From positions 2,108,001-2,172,000 of the forward strand of contig OZ245331.1 in the NCBI GenBank assembly GCA_965226155.1: a stretch of 64,000 nucleotides of DNA. The letters are read 5' to 3'. The notes beneath the pieces were generated by a model that worked only from the letters and a program-made list of their open reading frames with translations, was not told where the DNA came from and did no database searches. Both the position numbers and the translations under genes were made by a program. Shown piece by piece: positions 27,103 to 36,244 of this stretch. Source of the stretch: G965226155 sp965226155. Its GTDB lineage: Bacteria > Pseudomonadota > Gammaproteobacteria > Eutrophobiales > Eutrophobiaceae. Position 1 is the stretch's first letter, and every line of letters starts with the position of its first letter.

Positions 27103-28890
27103 GTGATAGTGACGTCTAATATTTTTGATTTTTCTATGGCTATTGGTGGAGCAGCGGGTCAAGGGATAGCAACGCCAGGAAACATTCTTGCGAGTATGTT
27201 CACGCGCCGTGGTCTTCATTTTAATGCTTACAATGCCTATCAATCCATTGTGAGAGGCGGTCATATATTTCTCACCGTTCGTATTAGTGATAAAGAAATT
27301 TATACCCACGGTGACAAATTAGATATGTTGGTTTGCTTGAACCAAGACACCATGGATAGACACATCGGCTTAATGGGGCCAGGCAAGCTGGCAATATTTA
27401 ATGGGGATACCGTGAACGCCGGTAATGCCGCAGATGGCGTTCAATTGTGTCCCTTGCCGGTAAAAGAGTTCTCAGCTGGCAGTAAGAATAAAGTAATCCA
27501 GAATACGATTTCGTTGGGCGCCATCATGTCCCTACTAGGAATGGACTTTGCACTATTGGAAAAAGCACTGACTGATGGGCTGCTCCGTAAAGGTCAAGAC
27601 GTAGTCGATGAAAATGTCAATGCAGCCAAAGCAGCATTTGATTATGCCTCTGAGAACTTTCCGGCTTATCCAGAGCCCGTACCTGAACTGCCAAAACCCC
27701 AAGCGCTGTGGACGGGGAACGATGCGTTAGCAATGGGTGGCGCTGCAGCCGGCGTTAAGTTTTATTGTGCCTATCCCATGAGCCCGTCAACAGGTGTTCT
27801 GCATTGGATGGCAAAATATGCGCGTGAACTCAATATTATGGTTCGCCAAGCAGAAGATGAGATAGCGGTTGCCAATATGGTGATCGGCGCCGCTCACACC
27901 GGCGCACGTTCCATGTGTGCAACCTCAGGTGGTGGGTTTGCACTGATGACCGAAGCCATTGGTGCTGCATCCATGATGGAAATCCCTTGTGTGTTTATTA
28001 ATGTTATGCGAGCCGGACCTTCTACCGGTGTCCCGACCAAGACAGAGCAGGGCGATCTCTGGCAAGCCTTAGGTGCCAGTCAAGGCGACTTCGAAAAATT
28101 CATCGTCGCACCGCTGAATTCTCTTGATGCGTTTAATACCATGCCGGAAGTATTTAATCTAACTGATCGCCATCAATGTCCTGGCATAGTTATCACTGAT
28201 CTCTTGATCTCAGAAGGCACATACAGTGTGGATCCCGATGCCATTCAATTTCATCCTGAAATTGATCGGGGTGACGTCGTGACTGAGCCCGCCTCAGACG
28301 GTAAGTATTTACGATATAAGAATACAGATAGCGGTATCTCACCACGTGCCTTTCCTGGACTTGAAGGTCATGTCCATGTTGTTGCAACAGATGAACACGA
28401 TGAAAACGGCGTCATCATTAGTGATGAATTCACTAACCCACACAAGCGCCGAATGATGGTCGAGAAGCGTGCCAGAAAAATGGCGATTGTTGTGAATGAT
28501 ATCGCGCCACCACAGTTAGAAGGGACAAAGGATGCTGATGTCACGTTGATTGGCTGGGGCTCTACCCATGGCGTCATAAAAGAAGCTATCGCTCAGTTAG
28601 CAGACCTAGGCATAACAGCAAATCAATTGTCTATTAAGTGGATAGTGCCTTTCCATACAGATGCTGTAACCGATATTGTTAACAAAGCCAAGCACACCAT
28701 AATGATAGAGAACAATTACTCAGGACAATTTTTCCGCTACTTCCGTAGCGAAACAGGGTTAAACGTCAACGGTCATATCCGCAAATATGATGGTGAACCT
28801 TTCATGCCTCACCATGTTGTTGAAGGCGTCAAGGAACAACTCACAGAAAAAACCAGTCATTATGTTCCCACACAAGAAATCATGGTCTAA
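27103..28890 (+). CDS. korA: 2-oxoacid:ferredoxin oxidoreductase, gamma-alpha fusion subunit (KorA type)
   Basis: With KorB this enzyme oxidises 2-oxoglutarate (or a similar 2-oxoacid) and CoA to the acyl-CoA and reduced ferredoxin, or runs in reverse. Residues 1-190 are the gamma domain (AIGGAAGQGIATPG, RGGHIFLTVRIS). Residues 200-595 are the alpha domain, with NDALAMGGAAAGVKFYCAYPMSPSTG near 206, a TSGGGFALMTEAIG segment near 274, GPSTGVPTKTEQGDL near 306 and the IENNYSGQFFRYFRSETG segment near 530. Fused gamma-alpha of about 600 residues is the common KorA form. The start is GTG 27103 with AGGAG upstream. The exact substrate is inferred from resemblance. Confidence 0.9.
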   Translation: MIVTSNIFDFSMAIGGAAGQGIATPGNILASMFTRRGLHFNAYNAYQSIVRGGHIFLTVRISDKEIYTHGDKLDMLVCLNQDTMDRHIGLMGPGKLAIFNGDTVNAGNAADGVQLCPLPVKEFSAGSKNKVIQNTISLGAIMSLLGMDFALLEKALTDGLLRKGQDVVDENVNAAKAAFDYASENFPAYPEPVPELPKPQALWTGNDALAMGGAAAGVKFYCAYPMSPSTGVLHWMAKYARELNIMVRQAEDEIAVANMVIGAAHTGARSMCATSGGGFALMTEAIGAASMMEIPCVFINVMRAGPSTGVPTKTEQGDLWQALGASQGDFEKFIVAPLNSLDAFNTMPEVFNLTDRHQCPGIVITDLLISEGTYSVDPDAIQFHPEIDRGDVVTEPASDGKYLRYKNTDSGISPRAFPGLEGHVHVVATDEHDENGVIISDEFTNPHKRRMMVEKRARKMAIVVNDIAPPQLEGTKDADVTLIGWGSTHGVIKEAIAQLADLGITANQLSIKWIVPFHTDAVTDIVNKAKHTIMIENNYSGQFFRYFRSETGLNVNGHIRKYDGEPFMPHHVVEGVKEQLTEKTSHYVPTQEIMV

Positions 28891-28906
28891 AATATAGGTA
28901 TTGATT

Positions 28907-29812
28907 ATGAACATGCCAGAAAACAAAGAATTAGTTATTAATCCAGAAACCGTAAAAGACTTTAAAGGTAAAGTCGATCCGGACTGGTGTCCTGGATGTG
29001 GAGATTTTGGTGTCTTAAACAGCCTACGTAAGATTGTTCTCGAACTGGGCATTAAACCGAAAGATATGCTGACCATTAGTGGGATTGGTTGCTCATCAAA
29101 TTTCCCTGGGTTTTTTAATTCCTATGGTATGCATACCCTGCATGGTCGTTCTCTGGCCGTTGCGACAGGCGCAAAAATGGCTAATCACAAACTGACCGTC
29201 ATTGCGACCGGTGGTGATGGGGATGGCTATGGGATCGGTGGTAACCATTTCACTCACACAGCGCGTCGTAATGTGGATCTCACCTATATTGTTATGGATA
29301 ACGAGATATATGGTCTAACGACAGGTCAGATTTCACCCACCAGCAGTTTAGGGATGAAGACCAAAAGTACCCCTTTTGGCAGTGTTGAGTTCCCGTTCAA
29401 TCCAATTACGTCCGCAATCATGAATGGTGCTACGTTTGTTGCTCGAGGCTTTAGTGCAGACACAAAACAGTTATCGATGTTGATGAAAAAAGCGATAGAA
29501 CATAAGGGCTTTTCAATCATCAACATATTTAGCCCATGCGTCACTTTCAACCACGATAATGACTATGCTTTTTTTAGACCACGTGTGACTCGACTAGAAG
29601 ATGAAAACCATGATACCAGTGATTGGAAATCCGCCTGTGAAAAAGCCATGCTTTGGGATGATAAGATTTACACCGGCTTATTTTTTCATAACCACGAGAA
29701 AACCGATCTCGGTGAGAAGGAACCCGTTCTTGATGAAGGTATCGCTATCAGTGAACGGACGCCAGCGTTAACGAAAGAACAAGCGAAGACGCTTATCAAT
29801 GGGATGATGTAG
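28907..29812 (+). CDS. korB: 2-oxoacid:ferredoxin oxidoreductase, beta subunit (KorB type)
   Basis: This is the thiamine pyrophosphate-binding partner of KorA. The 301-residue protein has DPDWCPGCGDFGVL near residue 24-37 (Cys residues for the cluster), GIGCSSNFPGF near 64, and the TPP-binding ATGGDGDGYGIGGNHF near 101-116, followed by DNEIYGLTTGQ near 132. There is no separate cluster-binding ferredoxin domain gene. The start is ATG 28907, 16 nt after korA. The pair stands alone, converging on the kinase gene. Confidence 0.92.
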   Translation: MNMPENKELVINPETVKDFKGKVDPDWCPGCGDFGVLNSLRKIVLELGIKPKDMLTISGIGCSSNFPGFFNSYGMHTLHGRSLAVATGAKMANHKLTVIATGGDGDGYGIGGNHFTHTARRNVDLTYIVMDNEIYGLTTGQISPTSSLGMKTKSTPFGSVEFPFNPITSAIMNGATFVARGFSADTKQLSMLMKKAIEHKGFSIINIFSPCVTFNHDNDYAFFRPRVTRLEDENHDTSDWKSACEKAMLWDDKIYTGLFFHNHEKTDLGEKEPVLDEGIAISERTPALTKEQAKTLINGMM

Positions 29813-29813
29813 T

Positions 29814-31160
29814 TTAATAAACTTGTCTTAACTCTGACAGAGTTGACGTGGTTTGTTTTAGTCTTCCAATTACTGTATTAACAAATACTTTTAGGAACCG
29901 AAGTTGGGTGGTTTCGTCAGCGCGGTCCAGTGTTTCTTTATTGACCCGAATCAATGATACATCCGTTACAGCAGTCGCAGTGGCGGTTCTTTCTGTTGTG
30001 GCCAGGAATCCCATCTCACCAAAGCAATCACCATCATTCAAGGTTTCAATTGGCTGACCGTTTTTTTCAATCTTTACTTGGCCTGCGAGTATGATGAAAA
30101 AAGAGTTATCGCTATCACCTTCTTTAATGACCACTTTACTGGGAGAGTACTTATCCCAGTTACTGGCACGTACTAAACTCCAGATTTCTGCATCATTAAA
30201 CCCTTTAAAGAAACCCAACTGGCTTAAAGAATCAAATCGATCACGCAAGTCGTCTTCAGAATCTATTTTTTCGAGATCGTCAAATATCAATGCCAGATCG
30301 GTAGCAAGATCAAGACCAGAGGAATAACGGTTGCTGTTTTTCTTTTTCATCATGCGCAACAGGATATAGTCAAGTCCTTCAGGCAAGTCCTGGCGATAAT
30401 CCGATATAGGGGCAGGTTTTTCGTTGGTAATTTTATTTAATATGGCCGCTAGACTGTCGGCTTTAAAAGGGTTGTGTCCGGTCAACAATTCATACATCAC
30501 GGTGCCTAGTGAGAAAATATCGGTATTGGTGCTGATGTCCCATTCGTTCATTTGTTCAGGCGACATATACAGAGAGGGACCCATAAACCCGTCAAACTGA
30601 GTTGAGGTCTGATCGGAACGGTTTATCCTGGCAATACTGAAATCCGCCAAGCGGATGTCACGGTCGTGGGAGAATAGGATATTACTGGGCTTGATGTCTC
30701 GATGAATAATGCCTTGTCGGTGTCCGTAGTCCAGGGCTTTGGCACATTTGTAAATGATGCCGACCACTTCTCTTATTGATAACAACGTCTCCGGCTTTGA
30801 AAACGAATCGAGAGTCTGAGCTCCCGGTACATATTCCATCACCAGGAAGCAGTGTTCGCCGTCTACACCGGCATCATACAAGGGCAGGATACTGGGATGA
30901 TCCAATACACCCGCAGCACGGGCTTCATTAAAGAATAGTTTTCTGAATCGGATCCCATCTTCATCTGGTCCGATAAATTGAGGGTGAGCCACCTTGATGG
31001 AGACCTTTCTATCTGCAAAGGGATCGTACGACTCATAGACCGTCCCCATACTGCCGCGGCAAACTTCCTGTATGATTTCGTATTTACCAATTATCTCAGG
31101 CGTAACGTCAACAGTATGAAACGTACTACCGAAATTCTGTTCTGTTTTTATATCATTCAT
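29814..31160 (-). CDS. Ser/Thr protein kinase with C-terminal cyclic-nucleotide-binding domain
   Basis: A Hanks-type kinase (about residues 27-290) with glycine loop RGSMGTVY, ATP-binding Lys in SIKVAH and catalytic HRDIKPSNILF near 155. The activation-loop start is ADFSIAR where DFG is usual, a tolerated Gly-to-Ser change, and DIFSLGTVMYELLTG lies near 220. Residues 320-440 form a cNMP-binding domain (FFKGFNDAEIWSL, then FIILAGQVKI, and NDGDCFGEMGFLATTERTATATA with the phosphate-cassette pattern GEMGxL...RTA). No membrane segment is seen, so it is probably cytosolic and controlled by a cyclic nucleotide or by a related ligand. FHA-domain proteins near 60 and 63 kb are possible phosphothreonine readers; that link is inference. 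Confidence 0.9.
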   Translation of the reverse strand: MNDIKTEQNFGSTFHTVDVTPEIIGKYEIIQEVCRGSMGTVYESYDPFADRKVSIKVAHPQFIGPDEDGIRFRKLFFNEARAAGVLDHPSILPLYDAGVDGEHCFLVMEYVPGAQTLDSFSKPETLLSIREVVGIIYKCAKALDYGHRQGIIHRDIKPSNILFSHDRDIRLADFSIARINRSDQTSTQFDGFMGPSLYMSPEQMNEWDISTNTDIFSLGTVMYELLTGHNPFKADSLAAILNKITNEKPAPISDYRQDLPEGLDYILLRMMKKKNSNRYSSGLDLATDLALIFDDLEKIDSEDDLRDRFDSLSQLGFFKGFNDAEIWSLVRASNWDKYSPSKVVIKEGDSDNSFFIILAGQVKIEKNGQPIETLNDGDCFGEMGFLATTERTATATAVTDVSLIRVNKETLDRADETTQLRFLKVFVNTVIGRLKQTTSTLSELRQVY

Positions 31161-31314
31161 CGTGTTTGATACTAGTTATACACCGCTACAAACGGGGGAG
31201 GAACGTGAGCAGGCTATCCTAACCTTATTATGTACATGAAGAATGATACGTAATTAGATAAAAATCAAGCATATTTACAATATTTACCCGTAATTTACAG
31301 CCAATAATTCATCC

Positions 31315-31974
31315 ATGAGTAAAACCCAATCCGCTGGTGCCCAGTTCGATGCACACTGTATCCGTTGTCCGCGAATAGCCGATTTCCTCGTCACCGTCCG
31401 AGAAACGCATCCTGATTATCACGCCGGACCCGTACCACCGTTTGGAATGGAGAAACCAGAGCTGCTTGTAGTGGGATTAGGACCTGGAATGCACGGCGCT
31501 AATGCGACTGGGCGGCCATTCACGGGGGACTATGCCGGGATACTCTTATATAAGACCTTGCATGACTATGGTTATTGCAACCAAGCAGAATCAACAGCCC
31601 GGAACGATGGGTTGAAAATGATCAATTGTCGGATCACTAATGCCGTTAAATGCCTGCCACCGGGCAATAAACCACTTGGAACTGAAATTACTAATTGCAA
31701 CAGCTACTTAGAAGCGGAACTTAAAGCGCTTAAAGATCGGTTGATCATTCTCGGTTTAGGCCGTGTTGCACACAATGCCATATTGAAGGCATTGTCGTTA
31801 AAGCAGAGTCAGTTTCCGTTTGGTCATAACCAAGTACATAAGCTATCTGATGATCGTTTTCTTGTGGATTCCTATCACTGCAGTCGTTACAACACCTCGA
31901 CTCGGCGTCTGACAGAGCAAATGTTCACAGACGTGTTCGACTCTATCAAAATTATCGCTAATGAAGCCATTTGA
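31315..31974 (+). CDS. Uracil-DNA glycosylase, family 5 (UDGb)
   Basis: This 219-residue enzyme should remove deaminated bases, the first step of base-excision repair. The VVGLGPGMHGANATGRPFTGDYAG segment near residues 52-75 is the family 5 motif 1. The second active-site segment reads DSYHCSRYNTSTRRLT near 187 where HPS-type sequences are usual. N-terminal Cys pairs (HCIRCPR) with NCRITNAVKC near 99 would ligate the iron-sulfur cluster. It overlaps uvrC by 14 nt, so two DNA-repair genes are coupled. Confidence 0.88.
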   Translation: MSKTQSAGAQFDAHCIRCPRIADFLVTVRETHPDYHAGPVPPFGMEKPELLVVGLGPGMHGANATGRPFTGDYAGILLYKTLHDYGYCNQAESTARNDGLKMINCRITNAVKCLPPGNKPLGTEITNCNSYLEAELKALKDRLIILGLGRVAHNAILKALSLKQSQFPFGHNQVHKLSDDRFLVDSYHCSRYNTSTRRLTEQMFTDVFDSIKIIANEAI

Positions 31975-33781
31975 ACCGGGCCCATTTGTTCGTTCACTGA
32001 CGTCACGTTCCGGCGTCTACCGCATGTTGGATGAATATGACAACACCATCTACGTGGGCAAGGCGAAAACCCTGAAAAATCGGGTCAAGACTTACTTTAC
32101 CGGCGCCCATTCCACTAAAACCAGCATCATGGTTAGCCATATTCGACGCATAGAAATTACAGTCACACAAAATGAAACAGAGGCCTTATTGCTCGAGAGT
32201 AATCTCATTAAGAAACTGAAACCCCGATACAACATCCTATTCCAAGATGACAAGAGTTATCCCTATCTCTATCTCTCAACTGAGCATAAATTTCCGCAGT
32301 TAAGTTTCTACCGGGGTGCTAGAAAGGGTAAAGGCCGATATTTTGGTCCCTATCCTAGCGTCGGTGCCGCGAGACATGCCCACAACTTAATACAACGGAT
32401 CTTTAAAATACGTCAATGTGACGATAGCTTTTTTCGTAATCGTAGCCGCGCCTGTTTGCAATATCAGATCAAGCGATGCAGTGCCCCGTGCGTGGGCTTT
32501 ATTGAAGACCAAGACTACGCAAAGGACGTCAAAAATACCGTGATGTTCTTAGAGGGTAAAAATGACCAAGTCATCAAGGCCTTGTCAAAGCCCATGCAAA
32601 CCGCATCTGACAATAAGCAATATGAACTGGCAGCAAGCTACCGCGATCAGATTGCCGGTCTGCGCAATTTTCTGGCATCACAATATGTCACATCGATAAA
32701 AGGCGAGGCGGACATCATCGTGTGTGCCATTAAGGGCGGCATGGCCTGTATCCAGGTGTTTTATATCCGTGGTGGCCAGAACCTTGGCAACAAGGGATTC
32801 TTCCAGAAAATTAAAATGAATGAAGACGAAGCCATCATCTTAGCCACGTTTATCAAGCAACAGTACTTGGCCGATACCTCGAATCGGGATTACCCAGATG
32901 ACATTTATGTCAGTCAAAAACCCCAAGACGCTGATTTACTCGAAGCCTTATTAAATGACAAAGGCAACAAGAAAATCCGCATACGCGACAAGGTGAGAGG
33001 CAACAAGGCCAAATGGGTGACCATGGCACTGGAAAATGCCGGTGTCGCATTGAAACAGCGACTCACACAAAACCGTAAATATTCTGACCAACTCAATGAT
33101 CTCCGGGAATTTCTGAAGCTAGATGATCAGATAGACAGAATAGAATGCTTCGATGTCAGCCATATCAGCGGCGAATTAACTGTCGCCTCTTGCATCGTCT
33201 TCGGGCTAGAAGGTCCAATTAAATCCGACTACCGTCGATTTAATATCGAAGGATTGCAGCCCGGCGATGATTATGTCGCAATGAATCAGGTGATATCTCG
33301 TCGTTACACACGGGTAAAAAAAGAAGAAGGAAAAATACCCGACCTCATATTAATCGATGGCGGCAAAGGCCAGGTGAACGAAGCGCGATCTGCGTTACGG
33401 GAATTACAGATGGACAATTTAAACTTGCTCGGCATTGCCAAAGGCACGTCACGCAAGCCCGGACTCGAAACCTTAGTGATGTCTGATGGCAAAAGTACCA
33501 AACGCTTGCCTGCCAGTTCACCCTTGTTACATCTTTTACAAGAGATCCGTGATGAAGCCCATCGGTTTGCTATTACCGGTCATCGGCAGAGAAGGAAGAA
33601 AAAATTAGGTGAATCACCCCTAGAACATATTGATGGGATAGGAAAAAATCGCCGGTCGCGATTAATCCACCATTTTGGCGGATTGCAGGGCATAAAAAGG
33701 GCAGGGGTAGAAGAACTTGCCAATGTGCCGGGAATCAATAAGAATCTTGCTCAAAAGATCTATGATACGTTCCATAATTAA
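31961..33781 (+). CDS. uvrC: Excinuclease ABC subunit C
   Basis: UvrC makes both incisions in nucleotide excision repair. The 606-residue protein has the GIY-YIG domain (GVYRM...IYVGKAKTLKNRVKTYF, residues 19-47), the Cys-rich centre (RACLQYQIKRCSAPCVG, about 164-180), a UVR motif for UvrB contact (DNKQYELAASYRDQI, about 222) and the RNase H-like nuclease (ECFDVSHISG near 395, LILIDGGKGQ near 463). Two C-terminal helix-hairpin-helix motifs (IDGIGKNRRSRLIHHFGG, VPGINKNLAQKI) end the protein. It abuts pgsA (TAATG). Confidence 0.97.
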   Translation: MKPFEPGPFVRSLTSRSGVYRMLDEYDNTIYVGKAKTLKNRVKTYFTGAHSTKTSIMVSHIRRIEITVTQNETEALLLESNLIKKLKPRYNILFQDDKSYPYLYLSTEHKFPQLSFYRGARKGKGRYFGPYPSVGAARHAHNLIQRIFKIRQCDDSFFRNRSRACLQYQIKRCSAPCVGFIEDQDYAKDVKNTVMFLEGKNDQVIKALSKPMQTASDNKQYELAASYRDQIAGLRNFLASQYVTSIKGEADIIVCAIKGGMACIQVFYIRGGQNLGNKGFFQKIKMNEDEAIILATFIKQQYLADTSNRDYPDDIYVSQKPQDADLLEALLNDKGNKKIRIRDKVRGNKAKWVTMALENAGVALKQRLTQNRKYSDQLNDLREFLKLDDQIDRIECFDVSHISGELTVASCIVFGLEGPIKSDYRRFNIEGLQPGDDYVAMNQVISRRYTRVKKEEGKIPDLILIDGGKGQVNEARSALRELQMDNLNLLGIAKGTSRKPGLETLVMSDGKSTKRLPASSPLLHLLQEIRDEAHRFAITGHRQRRKKKLGESPLEHIDGIGKNRRSRLIHHFGGLQGIKRAGVEELANVPGINKNLAQKIYDTFHN

Positions 33782-34344
33782 TGAATATCCCTAATACACT
33801 GACGCTACTGCGGATCGCCCTGATACCGATCTTTGTGCTGGTGTTTTATCTGCCTTTTAGTTGGAATCATCTGGTGGGTTGCATCATATTCAGCATAGCA
33901 GCGCTGACTGATTTACTGGACGGCTACCTCGCCAGAAAACTGGGCCAGATTTCGAAACTGGGTGAATTCCTTGATCCGGTAGCAGATAAACTCATGATAG
34001 CCGTGGCCCTAGTGCTATTGGTTGAGGCCGATCCACGACCGCTATTGGCCTTACCCGCCGCAGTCATCATTGGACGGGAAATTACCGTATCCGCACTACG
34101 GGAATGGATGGCGCAACTGGGGGCAAGCAGCAAGGTGGCGGTATCCGTATACGGTAAAATTAAGACCATTTCGCAAATGGTTGCCCTAATACTGCTCATC
34201 TACAAAGATGATATATCTATTTTCCCTATATATAACATTGGATTGATACTACTTTATATTGCAGTTGGGTTGACGCTGTGGTCGATGGTGCAATACATCG
34301 CGAGTGCCTGGCCAAAATTAAAAGAATCTAATACAAAACAGTAA
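33781..34344 (+). CDS. pgsA: CDP-diacylglycerol-glycerol-3-phosphate 3-phosphatidyltransferase
   Basis: PgsA makes phosphatidylglycerol phosphate in the inner membrane. The 187-residue protein has several membrane helices and the CDP-alcohol phosphotransferase motif DGYLARKLGQISKLGEFLDPVADK near residues 48-72. It starts one base into the uvrC stop. The order uvrC-pgsA-tRNA-Gly-tRNA-Cys is widely conserved in gammaproteobacteria. Confidence 0.96.
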   Translation: MNIPNTLTLLRIALIPIFVLVFYLPFSWNHLVGCIIFSIAALTDLLDGYLARKLGQISKLGEFLDPVADKLMIAVALVLLVEADPRPLLALPAAVIIGREITVSALREWMAQLGASSKVAVSVYGKIKTISQMVALILLIYKDDISIFPIYNIGLILLYIAVGLTLWSMVQYIASAWPKLKESNTKQ

Positions 34345-34360
34345 GTTAATAAGGTATTAA

Positions 34361-34388
34361 TTGACAGGATATCAACTGTCGCTAAAAT
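34361..34388 (+). promoter_or_regulatory. Sigma-70 promoter for tRNA-Gly
   Basis: A perfect -35 (TTGACA, 34361-34366) and a TAAAAT -10 (34383-34388) are separated by 16 bases, about 55 bases before the tRNA-Gly gene. It gives the tRNA its own promoter apart from uvrC-pgsA. Confidence 0.75.
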
Positions 34389-34443
34389 AGCGTTCCTTTT
34401 CCAGGGTCCCAAAATTACGGTAGGTTTATTGAATAAACTTAAT

Positions 34444-34519
<76 letters not shown>

Positions 34520-34527
34520 ATTTAAAG

Positions 34528-34553
34528 CCCCAAGACAATCTCGGGGGTTTTTT
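34528..34553 (+). terminator. Probable terminator between tRNA-Gly and tRNA-Cys
   Basis: CCCCAAGA pairs with TCTCGGGG (one mismatch) around CAA, followed by G and six T. The position 9 nt past tRNA-Gly suggests that the two tRNAs are not simply co-transcribed; some read-through is likely. Confidence 0.7.
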
Positions 34554-34583
34554 CTTTGGACGAATGATTTATAGCTGATTTAT

Positions 34584-34657
34584 GGCTGGGTGGCAGAGTG
34601 GTTATGCAGCGGCCTGCAAAGCCGTCTACGCCGGTTCGATCCCGACCCCAGCCTCCA
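34584..34657 (+). tRNA. tRNA-Cys (GCA anticodon)
   Basis: Acceptor GGCTGGG/CCCAGCC, anticodon loop CTGCAAA (GCA), T loop GTTCGATCC, encoded CCA after discriminator T. 74 nt with CCA. A P4-type integrase gene begins 275 bases downstream, so this gene is a likely island attachment site. The tRNA-Leu that often follows in this cluster is absent from the window. Confidence 0.96.
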
Positions 34658-34760
34658 TATTCCCATACAGTGCTGTCCAGTACCGTCCACAAACTTAGCT
34701 TAAAATCCGAATAAAACTCGAATTTATCGTTCAATATTGTCCGATATTACCCATTGACAA

Positions 34761-34820
34761 CTAGGTATATTTAGGGGTATTTTGGGGGGTATATGGAAAG
34801 TATACCTAGAAATATACCCC
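34761..34820. repeat. Inverted and direct repeats upstream of integrase
   Basis: CTAGGTATA (34761-34769) and TATACCTAG (34801-34809) are perfect inverses; GGGGTAT (34774-34780) and ATACCCC (34814-34820) nest with them, and a further GGGGGGTATAT lies between. Clustered short repeats between attachment site and integrase gene are typical of arm-type integrase or excisionase sites; this use is inference. Confidence 0.5.
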
Positions 34821-34932
34821 CACATAACAGAATAGCTGACTCTCATCAAAAACGCCTTAAAACTGATATTTGGTGCCTTTGGAGTCGGTTTAATTGGGTA
34901 TTTATACCTCCTATTCTGTCTGAGGTATCCAC

Positions 34933-36153
34933 ATGGCATTGACTGATAGAAAAGTAAAACAAGCTAAGTCCAAGCCTCGAGACTACAAGTTGACTGATGA
35001 GAAGGGGATGCATCTGTTAGTGAAGGTAAATGGCTCAAAGTATTGGCGATTGAAGTATCGCTATTCAGGTAGAGAAAAGACCCTTGCGATTGGTGTTTAC
35101 CCTGATGTGAGTCTAAAAAATGCTAGATTGAAGCGTGATAAGGCACGAAACTTGTTGGCAGAAGGGAAAGATCCGTCTGAAGTAAAACAGGATGAAAAGC
35201 GGGCTGCAAAGATTAGGGTAGCAAACGGATTTGAAATAATAGCCAGAGAATGGTGGGAAAATCAAAAAGGGAACTGGACAGAACGTCATGCTAATCGGAC
35301 GTTAAGTGCCCTTGAAGCAGATATTTTTCCCTATATTGGGAACAAGCCTATTGCGGAAATTCAACCCCCTGAAATTTTATCTATTATTCGGAGAGTTGAG
35401 TCCAGAGGCGCATTAAATATAGCAGGAAGGTTATTACAACGATGCTCTAATATTTTTCGCTATGCTATCCAGACTGGGAGGGCAAATGTTAATCCAGCAG
35501 GGGATCTACAAGGCACACTGAAAATCCGCAAGGTTAAACACCAGCCATCATTACCCAGGACCGAACTACCCAAGTTTCTAAACCGTATCAAGACTTATGA
35601 TGGATTAATCCAAACACGATTAGCCCTTCGATTATTAATTCTTACCTTTGTTCGGCCAGGAGAATTACGCGGTGCCAGGTGGGAGGAGTTTGATCTAGAT
35701 GTAAAGGAATGGCGCATCCCGGCTGAGCGCATGAAAATGAAAGCCGAGCATATAGTACCTTTATCGAAACAAGCAATTACTATATTGAAAGAATTGGAGC
35801 CAATATCAGGAAATAAGGAGTTGGTATTCCCAAGTAGACGTAACAACGGTAAACCGATGTCAGGGAATACGCTGATATTCGCTCTCTATCGAATGGGGTA
35901 CAAGGACAGAGCAACTCCACACGGTTTTCGGGCAACAGCTTCAAGCATCCTCAACGAACAGAATTTTAATCCTGATGCAATAGAAAGACAGCTAGCCCAT
36001 CAGGAACGGAACAAAGCAAGGGGTGGTGCGTATACCCGTCATGCAGAATACGCAAGAGAACGAAAAAAGATAATGCAATGGTGGGCTGACTATTTAGACG
36101 ATATGGAACATGGGAAGATTGTTATTAAAGGGAAGTTCACCAAAAAGGCATAA
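34933..36153 (+). CDS. P4-type tyrosine site-specific integrase
   Basis: This 406-residue integrase has the N-terminal DUF4102 arm-binding domain (MALTDRKVKQAKSKPRDYKLTDEKGMHL, about 1-85, including YRYSGREKTLAIGVYPDVSL), a SAM-like core-binding domain (about 100-190) and the catalytic domain. The catalytic residues visible are Arg in RPGELRGARWEEFD near 235, His and Arg in HGFRATASSIL near 332-336, a His in the LAHQERNK segment and the Tyr in GAYTRHAEY near 370. It ends QWWADYLD and a basic tail, as in P4 integrases. Length is normal. Proximity to tRNA-Cys fits its usual tRNA targets. Confidence 0.94.
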   Translation: MALTDRKVKQAKSKPRDYKLTDEKGMHLLVKVNGSKYWRLKYRYSGREKTLAIGVYPDVSLKNARLKRDKARNLLAEGKDPSEVKQDEKRAAKIRVANGFEIIAREWWENQKGNWTERHANRTLSALEADIFPYIGNKPIAEIQPPEILSIIRRVESRGALNIAGRLLQRCSNIFRYAIQTGRANVNPAGDLQGTLKIRKVKHQPSLPRTELPKFLNRIKTYDGLIQTRLALRLLILTFVRPGELRGARWEEFDLDVKEWRIPAERMKMKAEHIVPLSKQAITILKELEPISGNKELVFPSRRNNGKPMSGNTLIFALYRMGYKDRATPHGFRATASSILNEQNFNPDAIERQLAHQERNKARGGAYTRHAEYARERKKIMQWWADYLDDMEHGKIVIKGKFTKKA

Positions 36154-36159
36154 TAAATT

Positions 36160-36213
36160 ACCAAGTCTAGGGTAGCCCCCGAAAAGCCGGAACCTTCTCC
36201 GGCCCGACTTGGT
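36160..36213 (+). ncRNA. Candidate structured RNA downstream of integrase
   Basis: Two nested perfect stems: ACCAAGTC (36160-36167) with GACTTGGT (36206-36213), and inside it GCCGGA (36186-36191) with TCCGGC (36198-36203) closing a six-base loop. The 5' internal loop of 18 bases contains a CCCCCG run, while the 3' side has only two bases. No T-tract follows, so it is a poor intrinsic terminator. It lies 6 nt past the integrase stop and about 30 nt before the ATG of the next gene, so it could be a leader element. The function is unknown. Confidence 0.5.
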
Positions 36214-36244
36214 TTCACTTACGAAGGGCACAAGAAGGAGTGCT

